Shown piece by piece: positions 45,021 through 55,383 of a stretch of 64,000 nt of DNA; the first letter of the stretch is position 1, and each line of letters opens with the position of its first letter. Source of the stretch: Myxocyprinus asiaticus (lineage: Eukaryota > Chordata > Actinopteri > Cypriniformes > Catostomidae); assembly GCF_019703515.2 (NCBI RefSeq), contig NC_059388.1, positions 4,491,979 through 4,555,978 on the forward strand, read 5' to 3'. Below the pieces are notes generated by a model. It had not been told where the DNA came from. It made no database searches and saw nothing but the letters and a program-made list of their open reading frames with translations. The translations under genes were made by a program, and so were the position numbers.

Positions 45021-45378
45021 TGTAACAAAGGTTCGAGTTGGGCAGATAAAGGAGGAAGCGGGAACCGGTTTCCACAGTTCACGTGTCCATTTTGTTCACA
45101 AATAATCAGTAATTGCTGTACAGCTTCACTTCAAAACACAAGCCGGCTTTTCAGCGTCACTCAAATAAACAGTCCGCTTTTCAGTTTCACACAACACAAG
45201 GCTCGAAAACTCTGGTCTGTCTGTCTCTCTGCTCTCTCAGTGAAATGGCCATCTTTTATCTCTCCTGACTCTCACTGTGAACATAGAGATGGTAATTAGT
45301 CACAGTTCATCTCAGGTGGATGTCCTTACTGCTTTCTCTCTCTCCAGACGGGCGCTCGACCACGCCCTCACCTCTACA
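45021..45378 (-). repeat. 3' LTR of the Gmr1-like element
   Basis: 358 bases. On the minus strand it starts TGTAGAGGTGAGGGCGTGGT and ends TTTGTTACA. It matches the 5' LTR at about 48810-48984 through the AGATGGTAATTAGTCACA block. Confidence 0.8.
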
Positions 45379-46667
45379 TACCCCCACCACCCGACTCAGG
45401 CCGGGGCAACCGTCTGGACTGCCTACACCCCCCCCCCCTTTCTGGAGAGGAAGTCTGCGACAGCCATCTGTGCCCGGTCTGTGGACAACCTCGAACTTAA
45501 ATGGCTGGAGTGCCAGATACCAATGGGTGATCCAGGCTTTGGCATCCTTCATGTGATGGAGCCACTGGAGCAGGGCGTGGTCTGAACAGAGGGTGAATGC
45601 TCGTCCCAACGAATAATAGTGGAGAATGAGGACCGCCCACTTGATGGCCAAACACTCCTTCTCCATGGTGCTGTACTTCATCTCTCTCATAAAGAGATTT
45701 CAACTAATTTACAGCACCGGGCATTCCTCCCCCTCCACCTATTGGGACAGAACAGCACCCAGCCTCCTGTCCGATGCGTTCGTCTGTAAAACAAAAGGGA
45801 GAGAGAAATCAGGGGAATGCAAAAGCAGATCGCCACAAAGTGCAGCTTTTACCTGCGTGAAAGCTTGTTGGCACGACTCCGTCCACTGGACCATGTCTGG
45901 GGCTCCCTTTTTAGTGAGATCAGTCAGTGGGCTGGTGATGTCGGAAAAATTAGGCACAAACCTTCGATAGTAGCCGGCCAGCCCCAGAAACTGTCTCACC
46001 TCCTTTTTCGTCTTGGGTCTCGGGCAGGTCACGATTGCTGTGGTTTTATCAATCACCTGCCCGTGACCCAAGTGGAACCCCAGATACCGTACCTTCACCC
46101 ATCCAATTGTGCACTTTTTCGGGTTTGCTGTGAGCCCAACTCGTCGCAGTGACCTCAGAACTGCCCTCAGATGCTGCATATGCCGTTGCCAATCATTACT
46201 GTATATAATGATATTATCCAAATAAGCAACGGCATACGCAGCGTGCGGTCTGAGGACTCAGTCCATAAGACGCTGAAATGTAGCCGGGGCCCCAGACAAA
46301 CTGAACGGAAAGGTTACAAACTGATGTAATCCAAACAGTGTGGAGAAGGCCGTTTTCTCACGGGACATCTGCGTTAAGGGGATCTGCCAATTTCCTTTGT
46401 CAAATCCAGTGTCGAATAAAAGCGAGCCGAGCCCAACCAATCGAGCAGTTCATCAATACGAGGCATTGGATAAGCATCAAATTTCGACACCACATTGACC
46501 TTTCTATAATCCACACAGAACCGGACAGAGCCATCGCTCTTAGGTACCAGAACCACCGGGCTGGCCCAATCACTGTGGGATTCTTCTATTATGCCCATAT
46601 CGAGAATGGCCTTTAATTCTTCCCGTACTACTTGTTTGGGTAAGCGGTAGGGATGAATACATTCCAC
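45379..46667 (-). pseudogene. Gmr1-like reverse transcriptase and RNase H
   Basis: RT pieces are at 46667-46374 (SPVVLVPKSDGSVRFCVDYR, and STLDLTK with the first catalytic D) and 46440-46258 (KTAFSTLFGLHQF, GAPATFQRLM). The connection domain is at 46221-45739 (RYLGFHLGHGQVI, RQFLGLAGYYRRFVPNF). RNase H follows at 45690 down (YSTMEKECLAIKWAV, FTLCSDHALLQWL) and ends FEVVHRPGTDG at the LTR. The catalytic YxDD box reads YLDN (near 46223), so the RT is dead even apart from the frameshifts. No chromodomain or integrase follows. Confidence 0.85.
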
Positions 46668-46900
46668 TACCCCTGGGGTTGTCTTGATGTGGTGTTTTTA
46701 TGCGATTAGTGCGGCCGGGGAGAGGCGAGAACAAGTCAAAGAAATTATTTTGCAACCTGGCAAACTCCATACGTTGTGACGGCGAGAGGTGGTTTCCGCA
46801 AGGGTAAACTGATTGGCTTTTAGACTCACCTCCGGGCTGAGCTCCTCCCTCTCTGGAACTACCATCACCAAGGATACGGGGACTGCCTCTCTCCATGGTT

Positions 46901-47999
46901 TTAGTAGGTTGAGTTGGTAAATTTGACGAGCCCCACCCCATCCGTACGCACTACCTCATAATCGACTTCCCCAACTCGCCGTGTGACCTCAAAGGGCCCT
47001 TGCCACTTTGCGAGTAATTTAGAGCTCGATGTGGGCAGTAACATAAGTACTTTATCTCCCGGTGCAAATTCCCGTAGCTGAGCTCCCTTGTTATACTGCC
47101 AGGACAGACATTCTTGTGCCTGTAGCAAATTATCCTGTGATAAAACAGTGTGTGGAGTTTTGCTCTCAGGTCAAGAATGTGTTGAATTTCATTTTTGATT
47201 TGTGAAGGTCCCTCATCCCAGTTTTCCTTCATGGTGTCTAACACACACCACAGGGCTTATGCCCATATAATAATTAAAATGGGGAAAACCCTGTGGAGGC
47301 TTGCGGGACATCTCGTACTGCAAATAACAGGGGTTCGAGCCACCTATCCCAATTCCGAGCATCTTCGTGCACGAACTTATGAATCATATTTTTTAGGGTC
47401 TTACTAAATCATTCGAACAAGCCGTCTGTTTGTGGATGGTACACACTTGTCCGAATCGATTTAATACCTAATAATGCATCCAGCTCGCGTAGTGTACGTG
47501 ACATGAAAGTAGTGCCCTGGTCAGTGAGGATTTCTTTCGGAATCCCCACTCGGGAGATTATTCTGAAAAGTGCCTCCGCAACACTATATGCTGAGATGTT
47601 GCGAAGAAGCACTGCTTCCAGGTGTCGTGTTGCGTAGTCCACCAGAACCAACACAAAGCAATGCCCGTGTGCTGACCGTTCTAATGGCCCGATGAGGTCC
47701 ATGCCAACTCTGTCAAAGGGAACCTTGATCAACGGAAGAGGGAGCGATGGCGCTTTTGGAGTGTCCGGTGGATTCACCAGCTGATATTCGCGGCATGTCG
47801 CACACCACCGGCTAACATCCCCGCGAATGCCCGGCCAATAGAAACAGGCTATGAGATGGTTTAGTGTTTTACCCTGTCCCAAGTGACCTGCCATCGGACT
47901 ATGATGAGCCGCCTGGAGCAACATTTCCTGACGGCTCCTTGGTACTAACAGCTGGGCTGTATCTTCTTTTGTCTGAGCATCCTGTGTAACTCGATACAA
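46901..47999 (-). pseudogene. Gmr1-like integrase
   Basis: Frame 47999-47409 begins before a zinc-binding HHCC domain (HHSPMAGHLGQGKTLNHL, CATCREYQ). The catalytic core has D in VGMDLIGPLE and D in ILTDQGTTFM; the final E region is the end of the frame. After a break, frame 47128-46901 contains the C-terminal GPF-type domain (LLAKWQGPFEVTRRVG, VDYEVVRT). It lies upstream of RT, which defines the group. Stops between 47400 and 47130 disable it. Confidence 0.87.
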
Positions 48000-48073
48000 C
48001 CGATCATTTACAATTGAGAAATACGGATATGTGAGTGCAATGCGCAGCTGAAGGCATTGACCATCAATTACTT

Positions 48074-48256
48074 TCAGTTAGTCAAACACGTGCTTAAGAG
48101 TCTCATCTTGCATCTGCTCCAGAGGGAAATTCCCCTAAGGGCTGGGGAAGCCGATGGGTTACAGGACCCATCCACACACAACCCCTTTAACAATTCAGGA
48201 AAAGCCAGCCAATTAGTACCCAAAACTAGTGGATGGGTGAGGCGGGAACTAACCAT
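48074..48256 (-). pseudogene. Gmr1-like protease, C-terminal remnant
   Basis: LTHPLVLGTNWLAFPELLKG is the C-terminal loop and helix of a retropepsin. The active-site half (DTG) is not seen, and gag ends at 48249, so a deletion joins gag to the protease end. Confidence 0.55.
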
Positions 48257-48722
48257 GACAGGGAGAGAGAGAGAGGGGCTCGCCAGCCCCCGGGTACGCC
48301 ACTAAATGGTCCTCCGCCAACAGCACTGCTTGATCCAGTAACGCCGGTCGGTGGCACTGGATCCACTCTGCAGTTCCTTTAGTGTAGTTTGGTGATGAAT
48401 TGTTCCAATACCACAAGATCGATGACAGCCCCAACGTCGCTAGGCTCCTCAGCCAGCACCCACGGCAGGCGTCGCGGAGCTGTTGAATGATGTTGAATGG
48501 GTGGCCAACTTCACTCAGCACCAGGGTTCGGAACCACCGCTGATGCTCTTCGGGACTGCGGTCGACCCGCTGCAGGATGGCTTTCTTCAGCTCAGGGTAC
48601 CTCAGGAGGTTGTCGACCAGGAGTTGTCGGGCCGTGAGTTGGGTCTCCCCAGTCAGCAGCGGTAGGAGGTGAACTGACAATTGCGCCCACGGCCATTCCA
48701 GAGCTTGTGCCGTGTGGCTCAT
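48249..48722 (-). pseudogene. Gmr1-like gag with SCAN-like capsid segment
   Basis: Starts MSHTAQALEWPWAQLSVHLL. The segment LTGETQLTARQLLVDNLLRY, followed by a YPELKKAIL helix and a HQRWFRTLVL segment, matches the helical SCAN-type fold of Gmr1 Gag. Truncated after about 100 residues of recognisable sequence. No zinc knuckle seen. Confidence 0.75.
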
Positions 48723-48775
48723 CTTGCGCCCCCATCTTCGTCAGCATCACATGGGGGTTCGCTGCTGCCGGGGTC

Positions 48776-48984
48776 CCTCTCAGGCTCTCTCTCTCTCAGG
48801 GGACAGACACGAAGTCTCTGGTCTGTCTGTCTCTCTCCTCTCTCTGTGAACTGGCCATCTTTTATCTCCCCCGACTCTCACTGTGAACATAGAGATGGTA
48901 ATTAGTCACAATTCATCTCAGGTGGATGTCCTTACCGCTTTCTCTCTCCCCAGATGGGCACTCGACCACGCCCTCACCTCCACA
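48776..48984 (-). repeat. 5' LTR of the Gmr1-like element, truncated
   Basis: On the minus strand it starts TGTGGAGGTGAGGGCGTGG at 48984 and matches the 3' LTR down to about 48810. The last 150 or so bases and the primer binding site are missing before gag, so the copy could not be reverse transcribed normally. Confidence 0.7.
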
Positions 48985-49235
48985 CACACGTCAAGTTTAT
49001 TGAAATGTACTCTTTGTGTCCATGTTGGTTTTATACACTTATGAAAAACTTATTTTGGGTACACAATTTAATAATTAATTTCCAAAAAATACCTAATAAA
49101 AAAAATAAATAAAAAAAAAACAATAAAAAATAAATAAATAAACATATTTTCAAGGTAATTATATATATGCAGCCTCAGTTTTCTGTTCTTGGCTGACAGA
49201 AGTGGAACCCCATTCGCCTAAAGGTTTGACATGAC

Positions 49236-49678
49236 ATGTTGTGCATTCTGAGATGCTATTCTGCTCACTACAATTGTACAAAGTGGTTATCTGAGTTACT
49301 GTAGCCTTTCTGTCAGCTCGAACCATTCACCGTTGACCTCTCTCATCAACAAGGCGTTTCTGTCCATAGAACTGCTGCTCACTGGATGTTTTTTGTTTTT
49401 GGCACCATTCTGAGTAAACTCTAGAGACATGGAAAATCCCAGGAGATCAGCAGTTACAGAAATACTCAAACCAGCCCGTCTGGCACCAACAATCATGCCA
49501 CGGTTGACATCACTGAGATCACATTTTTTCAGATGGTTGATGTGAACATTAACTGTAGCTCCTGACCTGTATCTGCATGATTTTATGCATTGCACTGCTT
49601 CCACACGATTGGCTGATTAGATAACTGAATTAATAAGTAGGTGTACAGGTGTACCTAATAAACCGGTAGGTGAATGTA
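49236..49678 (-). pseudogene. Tc1-like N-terminal fragment with right-hand end
   Basis: Minus-strand frame 49604-49296 contains MIVGARRAGLSISVTADLLG, the helix-turn-helix start of a fish Tc1-like transposase, then shifts frame (SMSLEFTQNGAKNKK). The inverted-repeat end CCTAATAAACCGG...GTGAATGTATA lies at 49650-49678. The catalytic domain is absent. Related to 50655-51210 and 19366-19473. Confidence 0.8.
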
Positions 49679-49690
49679 TATGTGTGTATT

Positions 49691-50430
49691 AGAGCTGTCA
49701 GAATTAAAGCGTTAACGCATGTGATTAATTTAGAAAGTTTAATGCGTACATTTTTCTTAATCACTAATAACACATTTAACCTTAATACAGCAAAACCCAC
49801 AATAAACACTAGTGGGAAGGGTGGAACCTTTGTAATGTGTTTGCCCGGAGTCATTACACTGATGCACACAACACACACACACATTAGCGCTTCTGTGTCA
49901 TTGATAAAATGATGGACAAAAAACCTCTTAACGCAATTTGCTGTACACAAACAAGCCCAGATGGGACTTGTGATAGAAATCAAGTATTTTTCAGCCTATG
50001 TAAGGCGCATTTGAATTGCCTCAGAAGCACGTAAAGTCTTAACTATCACCAAAATGCAGAATTGGATGTTTTTGTCTGCAAGCGCTTTTCATGTGGAATT
50101 CAAAGCGGAGCTTGACGCTGGCATTGATGCCCTGACACGAATCATGAATGCAGCTTCATGATTGCAGTAACAAAGTGGATAGCCACAGTCTGCCAGCTGA
50201 TTAATATCGTGGAGGATGAGAGTTTAAGAGATATAATGCCCATTGCAATGAATACACAACCTATGGGGAGACTAGTTCTTTCAATTAGTTCCAGTTAGAC
50301 TTTGGGAAATGTTTAATGTTACTTGAATTGGTGCTATTTTAGTGCTTTTCTATCTTTATACTGTGGAAGGCTTTGTCTGGAAAATGTTAATAAAGCATTA
50401 TATTGTTACATATTGTTTTGTTTTGACTCC
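49691..50430. repeat. Probable non-autonomous element, partly recognised
   Basis: Starts GAGCTGTCAGAATTAAAGCG, like 14153. The rest (to about 50430) has no gene. The element's other end was not identified. Confidence 0.35.
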
Positions 50431-50434
50431 CACA

Positions 50435-50620
50435 AAGTCCCCCACTAAACATCGAGTCAGTCTGGGATTACATGAAGAGACAGAAGCAATTGAGACTTAA
50501 TTGATAGAAGAACTGTGGTGAATTCTCCAAGAAGCTTGGAACATCCTATCTGCCAACAACCAAGAAAAACTGTGTCCAGGTGTACCTAGGAGAATTGGTG
50601 CTGTTTCAAAGGCGTCACAC
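50435..50620 (+). pseudogene. Tc1-like transposase C-terminal fragment
   Basis: Same sequence as 21645-21820 (CCACTAAACATCGAGTCAGT; GAATTCTCCAAGAA), with a deletion and a stop. It corresponds to the helix after the catalytic glutamate of a Tc1-like transposase. It is followed by a (TA)n run at 50624-50660. Confidence 0.7.
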
Positions 50621-50654
<34 letters not shown>

Positions 50655-50663
<9 letters not shown>

Positions 50664-51210
50664 CGATTAGCCACAACATTAAAACCACCTACCTAATATT
50701 GTCTAGGTCCCCCTCATGCAGCCAAAACAGCGCCAACCCACATCTCAGAATAGCATTCTAAGATGCTATTCTTCTCACCACAATTGTACAGAGCGGTTAT
50801 CTAAGTTACCCTAGACTTTGTCAGTTCAAACCAGTCTGGCCATTCTCTGTTGACCTCCGTCACCTCTCTCATCAACAAGGCGTTTCCGTCTGCAGAACTG
50901 CCCATCACTGGATGTTTTTTGTTTTTGGCACATTTCTGAGTAAATTCTAGAGACTGTTGTTTGTGAAAATCCCAGGAGATCAGCAGTTACAGAAATACTC
51001 AAACCAGCATGTCTGGCACCAACAATCATCCATGCGATTATCTAATCAGCAAACTGTGTGGCAGCAGTGCAGTGCATAAAATCATATATGGGTCAGGAGC
51101 TTCAGTTAATGTTCACATCAACCATCAGAATGGGGAAAAAAATGTGATCTCAGTGATTTGGATCGTGGCATGATTGTTGGTGCCAGATGGGCTGGTTTGA
51201 GTATTTCAAC
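50655..51210 (-). pseudogene. Tc1-like 5' region arranged as an inverted repeat
   Basis: The left part (50661-51029) has an inverted-repeat end (ACACCGATTAGCCACAACAT) and a minus-strand frame with MIVGARHAGLSISVTADLLG and TTVSRIYSEMCQ. From 51030 to 51208 the same 5' region appears again on the plus strand, ending GTGCCAGATGGGCTGGTTTG. Arms 50992-51029 and 51170-51208 are inverted complements. No catalytic region is present. Confidence 0.8.
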
Positions 51211-51706
51211 TGAAAAATATTGAGTACTCACTAAAGCTGGATGAGTTATGAAGAACACATATTTAGTGCCTGAGGGACAGACTGGCTGCCAACATCTCTG
51301 GAGATCTGTGTCTTTAAATCCTCACATTACTGTGTGTTTCTTTTGAACAATAGCGTGAAATCCCTTCCTCTAATTAAGAAAACACAAGCTGTTTCTGATT
51401 GTTATTCCATTCAGACACTTTTAATCTCACCCCTTCAAAAAAAACCATTTAAGTTTCCAGAGATGTGTCAGACATGTAATTTTGTTATATAGATTTGATA
51501 TAGAAATTTCAGGCTGGGATGCTATCTGAGATTGAGACCTAATATTTAACCAACTAAAACTTGTTAATTACATTTATTTTAAAATTGATCACATTGATAA
51601 TAACAAGTTTTGGTGGTAAAGGATGGATTCTGACCACATTCAAAGAAGGTGTAAATGCAAATGCGCTTTCATTATCTGGATACAACTACAGTATACTGAA
51701 AGTATT
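51211..51706. other. Non-coding stretch, nothing recognised
   Basis: Copine intron sequence without supported features. Confidence 0.4.
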
Positions 51707-51708
51707 TA

Positions 51709-53286
51709 CAGGTGCATCTCAATAAATTAGAATGTCGTGGAAAAGTTCATTTATTTCAGTAATTCAACTCAAATTGTGAAACTCATGTATTAAATAAATT
51801 CAATGCACACAGACTGAAGTAGTTTAAGTCTTTGGTTCTTTTAATTGTGATGATTTTGGCTCACATTTAACAAAAACCCACCAATTCACTATCTCAAAAA
51901 ATTAGAATACATCATAAGACCAATAAAAAAAACATTTTTAGTGAATTGTTGGCCTTCTGGAAAGTATGTTCATTTACTGTATATGTACTCAATACTTGGT
52001 AGGGGCTCCTTTTGCTTTAATTACTGCCTCAATTCGGCGTGGCATGGAGGTGATCAGTTTGTGGCACTGCTGAGGTGGTATGGAAGCCCAGGTTTCTTTG
52101 ACAGTGGCCTTCAGCTCATCTGCATTTTTTGGTCTCTTGTTTCTCATTTTCCTCTTGACAATACCCCATAGATTCTCTATGGGGTTCAGGTCTGGTGAGT
52201 TTGCTGGCCAGTCAAGCACACCAACACCATGGTCATTTAACCAACTTTTGGTGCATTTGCCAGTGTGGGCAGGTGCCAAATCCTGCTGGAAAATGAAATC
52301 AGCATCTTTAAAAAGCTGGTCAGCAGAAGGAAGCATGATGTGCTCCAAAATTTCTTGGTAAACGGGTGCAGTGACTTTGGTTTTCAAAAAACACAATGGA
52401 CCAACACCAGCAGATGACATTGCACCCCAAATCATCATAGACTGTGGAAACTTAACACTGGACTTCAAGCAACTTGGGCTATGAGCTTCTCCACCCTTCC
52501 TCCAGACTCTAGGACCTTGGTTTCCAAATGAAATACAAAACTTGCTCTCATCTGAAAAGAGGACTTTGGACCACTGGGCAACAGTCCAGTTTTTCTTCTC
52601 CTTAGCCCAGGTAAGACGCCTCTGATGTTGTCTGTGGTTCAGGAGTGGCTTAACAAGAGGAATACGACAACTGTAGCCAAATTCCTTGACATGTCTGTGT
52701 GTGATTGATGCCTTGACCCCAGCCTCAGTCCATTCCTTGTGAAGTTCACCCAAATTCTTGAATCGATTTTGCTTGACAATCCTCATAAGGCTGCGGTTCT
52801 CTCGGTTGGTTGTGCATCTTTTTCTTCCACACTTTTTCCTTCCACTCAACTTTTTGTTTACATGCTTGGATACAGCACTCTGTGCACAGCCAGCTTCTTT
52901 GGCAATGAATGTTTGTGGCTTACCCTCCTTGTGAAGGGTGTCAATGATTGTCTTCTGGACAACTGTCAGATCAGCAGTCTTCCCCATGATTGTGTTGCCT
53001 AGTGAACCAAACTGAGAGACCATTTTGAAGGCTCAGGAAACCTTTGCAGGTGTTTTGAGTTGATTAGCTGATTGGCATGTCACCATATTCTAATTTTTTG
53101 AGATAGTGAATTGGTGGGTTTTTGTTAAATGTGAGCCAAAATCATCACAATTAAAAGAACCAAAGACTTAAACTACTTCAGTCTGTGTGCATTTAATTTA
53201 TTTAATACACGAGTTTCACAATTTGAGTTGAATTACTGAAATAAATGAACTTTTCCACGACATTCTAATTTATTGAGATGCACCTG
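51709..53286 (-). mobile_element. Tc1/mariner family A copy 3
   Basis: Same family and orientation as 11777-13365 and 41088-42659, with TA flanks (51707-51708, 53287-53288) and about 200-base inverted repeats that differ at a few positions (for example ACTCATG against ACTCGTG). Confidence 0.95.
51989..52987 (-). CDS. Family A transposase (DD34E), normal C-terminus
   Basis: About 332 codons from MGKTADLTVVQKTII with no stop, ending in the usual KAKGAPTKY. The triad is present: LFSDESKF, FQQDLAPAHTGK, DLNPIENLWG. Compared with copy 1 it has a short gap after GVKAS, and the change AHTAKST to AHTGKCT next to the second aspartate. It is the only copy of the three with both an unshifted end and an open frame. 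It lies in the copine intron on the same strand as copine, so it could be read through as part of the pre-mRNA. Confidence 0.9.
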   Translation of the reverse strand: MGKTADLTVVQKTIIDTLHKEGKPQTFIAKEAGCAQSAVSKHVNKKLSGRKKCGRKRCTTNRENRSLMRIVKQNRFKNLGELHKEWTEAGVKASITHRHVKEFGYSCRIPLVKPLLNHRQHQRRLTWAKEKKNWTVAQWSKVLFSDESKFCISFGNQGPRVWRKGGEAHSPSCLKSSVKFPQSMMIWGAMSSAGVGPLCFLKTKVTAPVYQEILEHIMLPSADQLFKDADFIFQQDLAPAHTGKCTKSWLNDHGVGVLDWPANSPDLNPIENLWGIVKRKMRNKRPKNADELKATVKETWASIPPQQCHKLITSMPRRIEAVIKAKGAPTKY

Positions 53287-54091
53287 TATATATCCAGGAT
53301 CTTGTTCATTTTATTTGTAGACTTGTTACACACTCCTGGCCCCACTCTGCAGAGTTTAAGGGTAAAGGTACAGCAGCCAAACACAAGGGTCAGAGAGAAG
53401 ATGCAAAATGGTCATAAACTGTTTTTGTTGCAAAAAACCTTTACTAACATTGAAAATGGTAATCTGGGGGAAATGAAGATGATAAATGACCCTTTTAATA
53501 AGGATTTCATATGCATGCTGAGTTTTATGTCCATAAAATATGTTTCTTTTCATTTAAAAGAAGTTCTAGACTCAAACTTTTGTGCACTTGTCACATGCAC
53601 AAAAACTCCATCTACTAAAGTGAAAAAAATATGCTAGCTATCAAAATCGATTGTGCTGTAGAATCCAGCAATACTAGTCGGATATCTGCTGTTTTCATTT
53701 TGTGCTTCTGAGATAAGTCTTCATTGTCCAGCAGATATAAAGTTATTAAACTGACTCCTTGTATCCACACAATAAGGAGGTATTTCATTTACAATGGCAT
53801 TAATGGCATTGTTTATTTGCACACACTGTGTGCACTGTTTTAGCACCCAATTCAGACACCTGAATTGGCTCTTTAAAATAACAAAAATATATTTAAAAAT
53901 ATATATTTTTTTTTCTCCATTGAACACAAAAGGAGATGTTGGGCAGAATGGTGAGTGAATCATGACAGAATTGTCATTTTTTGGTCAACTATCTCTTTAA
54001 TCTTGTGTATTTGTAATACCTTGAAAACTTTCTTCTGGAAAACACCATGTTTGTGACACGGAAAAGTAAGTCAGTGCTCCAGACAGCTTAC
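53287..54091. other. Intron sequence with a MITE end
   Basis: The end at 53880-54000 (AATTGTCATTTTTTGGTCAA CTATCTCTTTAA) resembles the terminus of a common cyprinid short inverted-repeat element beginning TTAAAG-GATAGTT. Its other end was not found. Nothing else is recognised. Confidence 0.4.
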
Positions 54092-54167
54092 CTCATAAAC
54101 GTTGAATTGTGACTGGCCTCTTGACAGTTCTCTATAGCTTGTGCTGAATTCTCCAATGAAGTCATGA
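54092..54167 (-). CDS. cpne8-like: Copine exon (end of second C2 domain)
   Basis: A 76-base exon: one base completes a serine codon from the previous exon, then 25 codons encode [20 protein letters not shown] and [13 protein letters not shown] is a signature of copine C2B. Acceptor AAACAG and donor GTAAGC flank it on the minus strand. A GT repeat (minus strand) of about 11.5 units sits 7 bases upstream of the acceptor AG, where the polypyrimidine tract should be. Confidence 0.92.
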
Positions 54168-54176
54168 CTGTTTAAA

Positions 54177-54199
54177 CACACACACACACACACACACAC
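54177..54199. repeat. (CA)n microsatellite at a copine 3' splice site
   Basis: CA repeat on the plus strand, read as UG in the copine pre-mRNA, ending just before TTTAAACAG of the exon at 54092-54167. Confidence 0.95.
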
Positions 54200-55341
54200 T
54201 GTTCAGCATGGAGGACATTTTATCACATTAAACCCACCACGAACATCAGCTGCTTTTATTTTCAGCTGACTTTGTAACTTAATGACATGACAATCAAATT
54301 TGTCATAATGTTCTTACTAGGCCTTGATAAATTCCTGATCTTTCTCAAGCATTTCAAGTGCTTTAAAATAAAAATATTTATTATCTTAGTTCAAAGCACC
54401 CTAAAAATCCTCTAAAATTACTTTGATGATTTATCTAATTGCATTACAGATGTCTAGTGATCAGACTTCATCTGGGTCCAAAAAACACAAATACAGACGT
54501 GTGCTAACAAAAAGATATAACTCCAAACATAGTAGGGACAGGAGGTGTCATATATTTACATTTACAGTAAGTGCCCTCAATAGGTATTTGGACACTAAAA
54601 GGTGCACTCAGTAACTTTTGTCTTTGTGTCATCTTGGACATCTTGGCTTGGATGCAGCATAATTTAAAATCAATAATTTTCAGTTTCAAATGCCATTGTA
54701 GAAATTTAGTATTCACAGTCAGCCATGATTACTTAATCAATGAGTGAAAGTGTCAAATAACAGGACTGTTACTGAGATTAAGCGAGTAGTATTTGGTTGG
54801 TCATGTGATTCTAACATGCAGCCCCATATGCGGACCCTCTCCATGTATACGGTTACTGATATGACTGGAGTCTTCATTTTAATGTGAGTGGTCATGATCT
54901 CCTACATATATTACAAAATTACAATTAATATCTTTAGGAGATAAACTTTTGTAAACTTTTTTAACTGAGTGCACATTTAAAACCACACAAAAAGTGTATG
55001 AATGTCATTTTATTGCAAAATATTAATGAAAATATACAATTAAAGAAAACAATGTTATCTGGCTTTGTGTTTTGTTTTTGAAGACGCAACACCAATTTTC
55101 CATTGTCGAGTTCTCGCTTAAAGCCTCATTTACATATAATCAATTTTTGACAATCTGCTTGTAAATAACACTTAAAATGGAACAATTTAGTACTTCACCA
55201 TTGTTCAATTTGATCATAAGAGTGTTTTCTCTGTATCACATAGAGAACTCTTGAGCTATCATTACACTGATTATGAATAAATGGATGTTAGATACAGTGA
55301 GTATTGAGGTGAGCAAACTGTGACTATTTACAGCTCATTAC
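54200..55341 (-). other. Copine intron, no further feature
   Basis: 1174-base intron (with 54168-54199) between exons 55342-55383 and 54092-54167. The short frames here are chance frames. Confidence 0.6.
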
Positions 55342-55383
55342 CTGCCATCACGATCCCAGTCATACACTTCAACTTTGATCGTT
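55342..55383 (-). CDS. cpne8-like: Copine exon (Ca2+-binding loop of second C2 domain)
   Basis: A 42-base exon encoding TIKVEVYDWDRDG (phase 1 at the start, two bases AG of the next serine at the end). The aspartates in YDWDRDG are those of the C2 loop that binds Ca2+ and lets copines attach to phospholipid membranes. Acceptor CTTACAG and donor GTAATG are on the minus strand. The preceding exon (expected to end near CNGDYDR) was not found up to 64000. Confidence 0.9.

Larger units (their letters stand above)
45016..48989 (-). mobile_element. Gmr1-like Ty3/Gypsy retrotransposon
   Basis: The element runs from 48984 to 45021 on the minus strand, with CACAC on both sides (45016-45020 and 48985-48989) as target duplication. 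Coding order is gag, protease remnant, integrase, reverse transcriptase, RNase H. Integrase upstream of RT is the hallmark of the Gmr1 group; most Ty3/Gypsy elements have integrase last. Gag resembles the SCAN domain, which is known to derive from Gmr1-like Gag. There are many stops and frameshifts and a truncated 5' LTR, so it is inactive. Confidence 0.88.
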
